Positions 6,646 through 8,999 of a DNA stretch of 8,999 nucleotides are shown piece after piece. The notes under the pieces were generated by a model. It was not told the origin of the DNA, searched no databases, and was given only the letters and a program-made list of their open reading frames with translations. The number at the start of each line of letters is the position of its first letter. The first letter of the stretch is position 1. Source of the DNA: Planctomycetota bacterium (GTDB taxonomy: Bacteria; Planctomycetota; Brocadiia; Brocadiales; Bathyanammoxibiaceae); assembly GCA_030598065.1 (NCBI GenBank), contig JAUVQR010000041.1, positions 1-8,999 on the forward strand. Reading direction: 5' to 3'. The position numbers were made by a program, and so were the translations under genes.

Positions 6646-6652
6646 TTATAGA
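6622..6652 (+). promoter_or_regulatory. Possible extended -10 promoter for the structured RNA
   Basis: TATAGA at 6647-6652 is preceded by TGT, forming an extended -10 element. The best -35 candidate is a weak TTGCGG at 6622-6627, with a 19-base spacer. Transcription would begin near 6659, just before the first arm (6661) of the nested inverted repeats. The prediction is weak alone but its placement is apt. Confidence 0.35.
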
Positions 6653-6659
6653 GAGGTTT

Positions 6660-6883
6660 CTTGTGGAGTCCTATGAAACTGGGCAGGTCAAGGGCTGCTT
6701 GCCCGTCTGGCGGGACTGTCGGGCAACCCATTATGATAAGGCGTGCGGTACAGGCTACCACTCCCAGGAGACAGGCGGTCATAGGACGCAAGGTAGGAGA
6801 GAGATGGGGAGAGGGGGAGTTACCTAACGTTATATCCGTGCAAAGTAAGTACACGCGGTAACTGCTTTGGTCCACAATTTTTT
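6660..6883 (+). ncRNA. Candidate structured noncoding RNA, unknown class
   Basis: Four nested or adjacent perfect inverted repeats define the element. TTGTGGA (6661-6667) pairs with TCCACAA (6871-6877), and T6 follows immediately at 6878-6883. GTCCTATGA (6668-6676), abutting the first arm, pairs with TCATAGGAC (6779-6787). Inside that, GGG (6692-6694) plus TTGCCCG (6699-6705) pair with CGGGCAA (6720-6726) plus CCC (6727-6729), and GGTA/TACC (6747-6750, 6756-6759) forms a small hairpin. A second branch joins AGTTACC (6818-6824) to GGTAACT (6857-6863), with CGTG/CACG inside. A purine-rich tract spans about 6788-6819. The layout is a closed multibranch RNA of about 224 nt ending in a U-run. It does not match the conserved cores I know for tmRNA, RNase P, SRP, 6S or the common riboswitches. 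A DNA element with terminal repeats is an alternative. Confidence 0.45.
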
Positions 6884-6891
6884 ATACTTTA

Positions 6892-6926
6892 GGGGTTTAT
6901 TCCCCCTGGTGCGGCGTCATTGCCGC
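6892..6926 (-). other. Two short hairpins after the actin-like gene
   Basis: Just past the stop codon (6930-6928, minus strand) lie GCGGC/GCCGC (6911-6915 and 6922-6926, loop six) and GGGG/CCCC (6892-6895 and 6902-6905, loop six). Neither is followed by a T-run on the minus strand, so they are not classical intrinsic terminators, but they could protect the 3' end or pause RNA polymerase where this operon meets the candidate RNA coming from the other side. Confidence 0.4.
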
Positions 6927-6927
6927 C

Positions 6928-7953
6928 TCAGTCTTCCTCATGCGCTCTGGCGGCGACAAGGGCGCCCTTTGCCACGGCCTGCAGCGGCTCTTTGGCCAGC
7001 CTTACGCTACTTACGGCAAACGGAAGTTTTATCTCATTCATCAACCTTGTAAACCTGGTCTCAAAGCCCCTGGGCTTGGCCGTGCCGCCCGCCAGGATTA
7101 TAGGTATGGGATTATTTATATTTGGCCTATCGGGCGCGCTTTCAAACGCCTCTTTTATGTTCTCCAGTACGTATTCAATGAGGTAATTGTAATAGATTGA
7201 AAGGGCGTCCTCGATGCCGCTTTTGGCGGTGTCCACGCTGAGGTCCAGCGACTTCTCTTTCACGGCGCAGATCTGGCTTGTGGTCTCATTTGTAGCCATG
7301 GCCACCTGCTGGTCTATCCAATCGCCCGCCTTTGTTACGCTGAAAGAAAAAGTTGGAACGGACATGTAGCTGAGGCAGGCGTTCACCATGCCGCCGCCAA
7401 AGGAAATGCCCAGGCCGGAAAAACCTTCTTCATGCAACTCACTCAACACGACCGCCTGTCCCTCGTTTATGGGGTGGGCGGTATAGCCAAGTTTTGTGAG
7501 GAAGTTCTGCAGTACCTTCTCGTGGTAAATGGTGCTAAAATCGGCGTCGGTTGGCTCCCCCGGCATGGAATAGTAGGCGACCTCTCCGGATGCCCTGGGT
7601 TCGCCAACGATTCCGGAAAGCAGGATTTCGATCATGGGAAGCGATTCTTTTTCTCCAGGATTTATTATCCCCCGGCTCAGGGGGCGCCTGGTTTCCTTAT
7701 GGAACAGGTTTGCGAATTCAAGGGCGGAATCGCCTACCACATATAGCTTCTTACCCTTCTTGATATACCTTACCCCCGCCTTGTTGAGCATATTCTTCGT
7801 GAAACTGCTGTATTCTATCTCGAAAAAAGCGTCTCTTTCATTTCTAAACATTACCTTGTCATCTACCTGTTCAGCGCAGGAGATAAACGCCGTCCCTATG
7901 TCTATGCCCTTGCCGAATGAGTTTCCTTTTTCTTCCGTTCTTTTGCTTGTCAT
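6928..7953 (-). CDS. Divergent actin/MreB/Hsp70-fold ATPase-like protein
   Basis: The 341-residue protein carries the actin-superfamily landmarks in order: phosphate-1 GIDIGTA at 16-22, connect-1 EGQAVVLSEL at 164-173, a phosphate-2-like loop GISFGGGMV at 182-190, an MreB-like GDWIDQQVA at 210-218, the adenosine motif ILAGGTAKPRG at 286-296 and connect-2 KGALVAARA at 329-337. The length fits MreB, MamK and ParM-type filament proteins. Phosphate-2 normally starts with Asp (DxGGGT); here the equivalent position is Ser184, so hydrolysis may be altered. Family members polymerise to position cell-wall machinery, plasmids or organelles; which applies here is unknown. There is no mreC, mreD or DNA-partition partner nearby. 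The start is well supported by GAGG eight bases before the ATG at 7953. It follows the 135-residue gene after 67 bases, likely in the same transcript. Confidence 0.82.
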   Translation of the reverse strand: MTSKRTEEKGNSFGKGIDIGTAFISCAEQVDDKVMFRNERDAFFEIEYSSFTKNMLNKAGVRYIKKGKKLYVVGDSALEFANLFHKETRRPLSRGIINPGEKESLPMIEILLSGIVGEPRASGEVAYYSMPGEPTDADFSTIYHEKVLQNFLTKLGYTAHPINEGQAVVLSELHEEGFSGLGISFGGGMVNACLSYMSVPTFSFSVTKAGDWIDQQVAMATNETTSQICAVKEKSLDLSVDTAKSGIEDALSIYYNYLIEYVLENIKEAFESAPDRPNINNPIPIILAGGTAKPRGFETRFTRLMNEIKLPFAVSSVRLAKEPLQAVAKGALVAARAHEED

Positions 7954-8020
7954 TCTAAAAACCTCACTAAAGACTGTTTTGTAAAGATCCAGCCAACCCC
8001 TATGTTTTGATGATTACCGT

Positions 8021-8428
8021 TTAACTATCGGCTTCTCTTCTTTCACTGAGTTTCCTTAGCGCTTTCAGGCTGTCTTCAACGCTGCTGCTATCCTCTTCTT
8101 TGGCCTTTATGCCGTCCAGGTTGGCTTGGATGTCCTCGCCGTTCCCCTTAGGCGCAGGCAGGTTAGGCACGTAGTCTGTTCTTATTTTTATGGTATTCTT
8201 GTTCTGTTTGGCGGTGGGTTGTGCCACTCGCACCTCATTTTTTAAGGACAACTCACCCACACGGCGCGCGACCTCCTTTGCAATCGTGTCTACCGCCTCC
8301 CGGTCGAGGTGCACCTGCTGCTGCTTCTCCTGCACCTCCGGGGGGGATTGAGTAGTAGAAACCTCCGGCGATTTTCCAAAAAACCAGTCCAATAGGTCTC
8401 TGATGCCCTGATACAGAAAGTCCATCAT
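8021..8428 (-). CDS. Hypothetical protein with N-terminal amphipathic helix; likely partner of the actin-like protein
   Basis: The 135-residue product is not a family I recognise. Residues 1-19 (MMDFLYQGIRDLLDWFFGK) make a strongly amphipathic helix with aromatic and aliphatic residues on one face, of the kind that docks peripherally on membranes; it is not a signal peptide. A Ser/Thr/Pro/Gln linker follows at 20-32, a charged helix that could coil at about 33-63, an extended region to about 95, and a second charged helix near 112-132. There are no cysteines. The gene is directly upstream of the actin-like gene on the same strand, so a role as membrane adaptor or filament regulator is a reasonable inference, untested. 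The ATG at 8428 has AAGGGG about 12 bases upstream; a second ATG follows immediately. Confidence 0.7.
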   Translation of the reverse strand: MMDFLYQGIRDLLDWFFGKSPEVSTTQSPPEVQEKQQQVHLDREAVDTIAKEVARRVGELSLKNEVRVAQPTAKQNKNTIKIRTDYVPNLPAPKGNGEDIQANLDGIKAKEEDSSSVEDSLKALRKLSERREADS

Positions 8429-8474
8429 AATTAAAGTGTTCCCCTTATAAACTCTCGAGCCTCCGCTGCGGCGA

Positions 8475-8603
8475 TCATGTACTTCCGAACGGCTTTGCCT
8501 TAAGGGTGCGCAGGTCCCTGTCCGCGAGCCTTACCGCAAACGGTGTTTGACCGCAAGAACCGGCCTCTTCCATGGGGCCCCTCTTATCGTAGCCTCCCGC
8601 CAT
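8475..8603 (-). CDS. Small 42-residue ORF at the head of the actin-like operon
   Basis: Reading from the ATG at 8603 gives a 42-residue hydrophilic peptide starting MAGGYDKRGPMEEAGSCG and ending in KAKPFGST. It has one Cys, no membrane segment and no similarity I recognise. It is predicted because it fills the gap between a good promoter (8619-8646) and the 135-residue gene, 46 bases further on, and uses AGG, AAG and GCG/GCC codons like its neighbours. The Shine-Dalgarno before 8603 is poor and the predicted leader only about 9 bases. An internal ATG at 8573 is preceded by AGAGGGG and may be the real start, giving 32 residues. It could also be simple leader RNA. Confidence 0.4.
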   Translation of the reverse strand: MAGGYDKRGPMEEAGSCGQTPFAVRLADRDLRTLKAKPFGST

Positions 8604-8618
8604 CTCACCATTTAGATA

Positions 8619-8646
8619 ATAATAGACCTATTTTGTCTTTTTTCAA
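8619..8646 (-). promoter_or_regulatory. Promoter for the actin-like protein operon
   Basis: On the minus strand, TTGAAA (8646 to 8641) and TATTAT (8624 to 8619) are 16 bases apart within a markedly AT-rich stretch (about 8604-8670). A second TTGAAA lies 11 bases further upstream. The predicted start is near 8612. This is the only convincing promoter upstream of the three minus-strand ORFs between 8603 and 6928. Confidence 0.55.
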
Positions 8647-8670
8647 ATAAGTTTCAAAGATATTTTTTTC

Positions 8671-8999
8671 TTTCCCGCCCTGAGTGTGGTCCGGCTACGG
8701 AAGACGACGGAGGGGCGGAACGCCGCCACCGACGTTGTGGTGGACGGTATTCAAAGAAGCCGGTGTTTCTGCACAGGCCTTGCGTATCTTACGGATACAG
8801 CGAGAGTAACGTCTTATCAGGGATGCAGTCTAAAGGGCGTACCGCTTTACACAAGAGATGTTCATGGGGGGGGGAATTCATGCAGGACATTTTATCACGT
8901 TTTATCCTTGTGCCTCGAAACGGGCCATGTTTCCAGCAGGGCGGACACCGGCATATATTGACGTAACCACTGAATAACACGATAGTTAGGCCTTGGGCC
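8671..8999. other. Intergenic stretch at the right edge with no recognisable gene
   Basis: Short open frames exist on both strands but none has a ribosome site, coding-like composition or recognisable sequence. What can be seen are GC-rich small hairpins near 8713-8742, an 8-bp inverted repeat (GCCGGTGT at 8759-8766 with ACACCGGC at 8945-8952), three five-bp hairpins inside it, and a run of nine G at 8866-8874. A weak TTGACG at 8958-8963 could belong to a plus-strand promoter beyond the edge. Confidence 0.55.

Noticed and set aside
6699..6787. Resemblance of CGGGCAACCC and CCAGGAGACAGG to parts of SAM-I and cobalamin riboswitches
   Set aside because: Only short fragments match, in the wrong context and without the conserved core; no downstream plus-strand gene exists for such a switch to control.
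6603..6875. Minus-strand 90-codon open frame across the structured element
   Set aside because: No ribosome site, odd composition (many Pro, Thr, Leu, Cys) and no recognisable domain; the nested inverted repeats explain the region better.
6892..6905. GGGG/CCCC hairpin as an intrinsic terminator
   Set aside because: No T-run follows it on either strand; the nearby T6 precedes it on the plus strand and belongs to the candidate RNA's end.
8686..8961. Plus-strand 91-codon open frame at the right edge
   Set aside because: GTG start without a Shine-Dalgarno, no recognisable sequence, and it crosses the G9 tract; coding potential is unconvincing.

Overview
The window looks like bacterial chromosome with moderately high GC, consensus-type sigma-70 promoters and frequent AGG arginine codons. 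The envelope gene (a YkuD-type L,D-transpeptidase with a Sec signal) and the ferrous-iron genes fit a diderm bacterium from low-oxygen habitats. The mix of a phage-free housekeeping layout, a stand-alone cyclodeaminase-family protein and an actin-like protein brings Planctomycetota or similar lineages to mind, but no marker gene fixes the taxonomy, so that is only a guess.

Layout, left to right. Bases 1-81 (minus) hold the N-terminus of a DhaK-type dihydroxyacetone kinase subunit. A good promoter (221-249) drives a plus-strand gene (318-842) for a protein with a Cys-rich head and a long Lys/Ala/Glu/Pro repeat tail. It runs convergently into a minus-strand operon read from 3203 down to 839: a secreted LysM L,D-transpeptidase, an FTCD_C/FchA-family folate cyclodeaminase or cyclohydrolase, and a small zinc-ribbon protein. 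The operon has its own promoter (3246-3274) and a perfect hairpin that puts the Shine-Dalgarno in the loop. Next comes an iron-uptake pair, also minus: feoB (6328-4031) followed 16 bases later by a DtxR-family metalloregulator with a C-terminal FeoA/SH3-like domain (4014-3340). A strong promoter lies at 6367-6395, with a partial dyad just downstream of it.

Between feoB and the next gene there are about 600 bases without a convincing ORF. The right half (about 6646-6883) has the signature of a self-contained structured RNA on the plus strand: an extended -10 promoter-like site, a 7-bp closing helix abutting a 9-bp helix, internal hairpins, and a T6 run directly after the closing helix. This is the best candidate in the window for something undescribed.

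The last operon (minus, 8603 down to 6928) appears to contain a 42-residue small ORF, a 135-residue protein with an N-terminal amphipathic helix, and a divergent actin/MreB/Hsp70-fold ATPase that has Ser where the phosphate-2 motif usually has Asp. It may be a small cytoskeletal module. Bases 8650-8999 contain no recognisable gene, only a few inverted repeats and a G9 tract.
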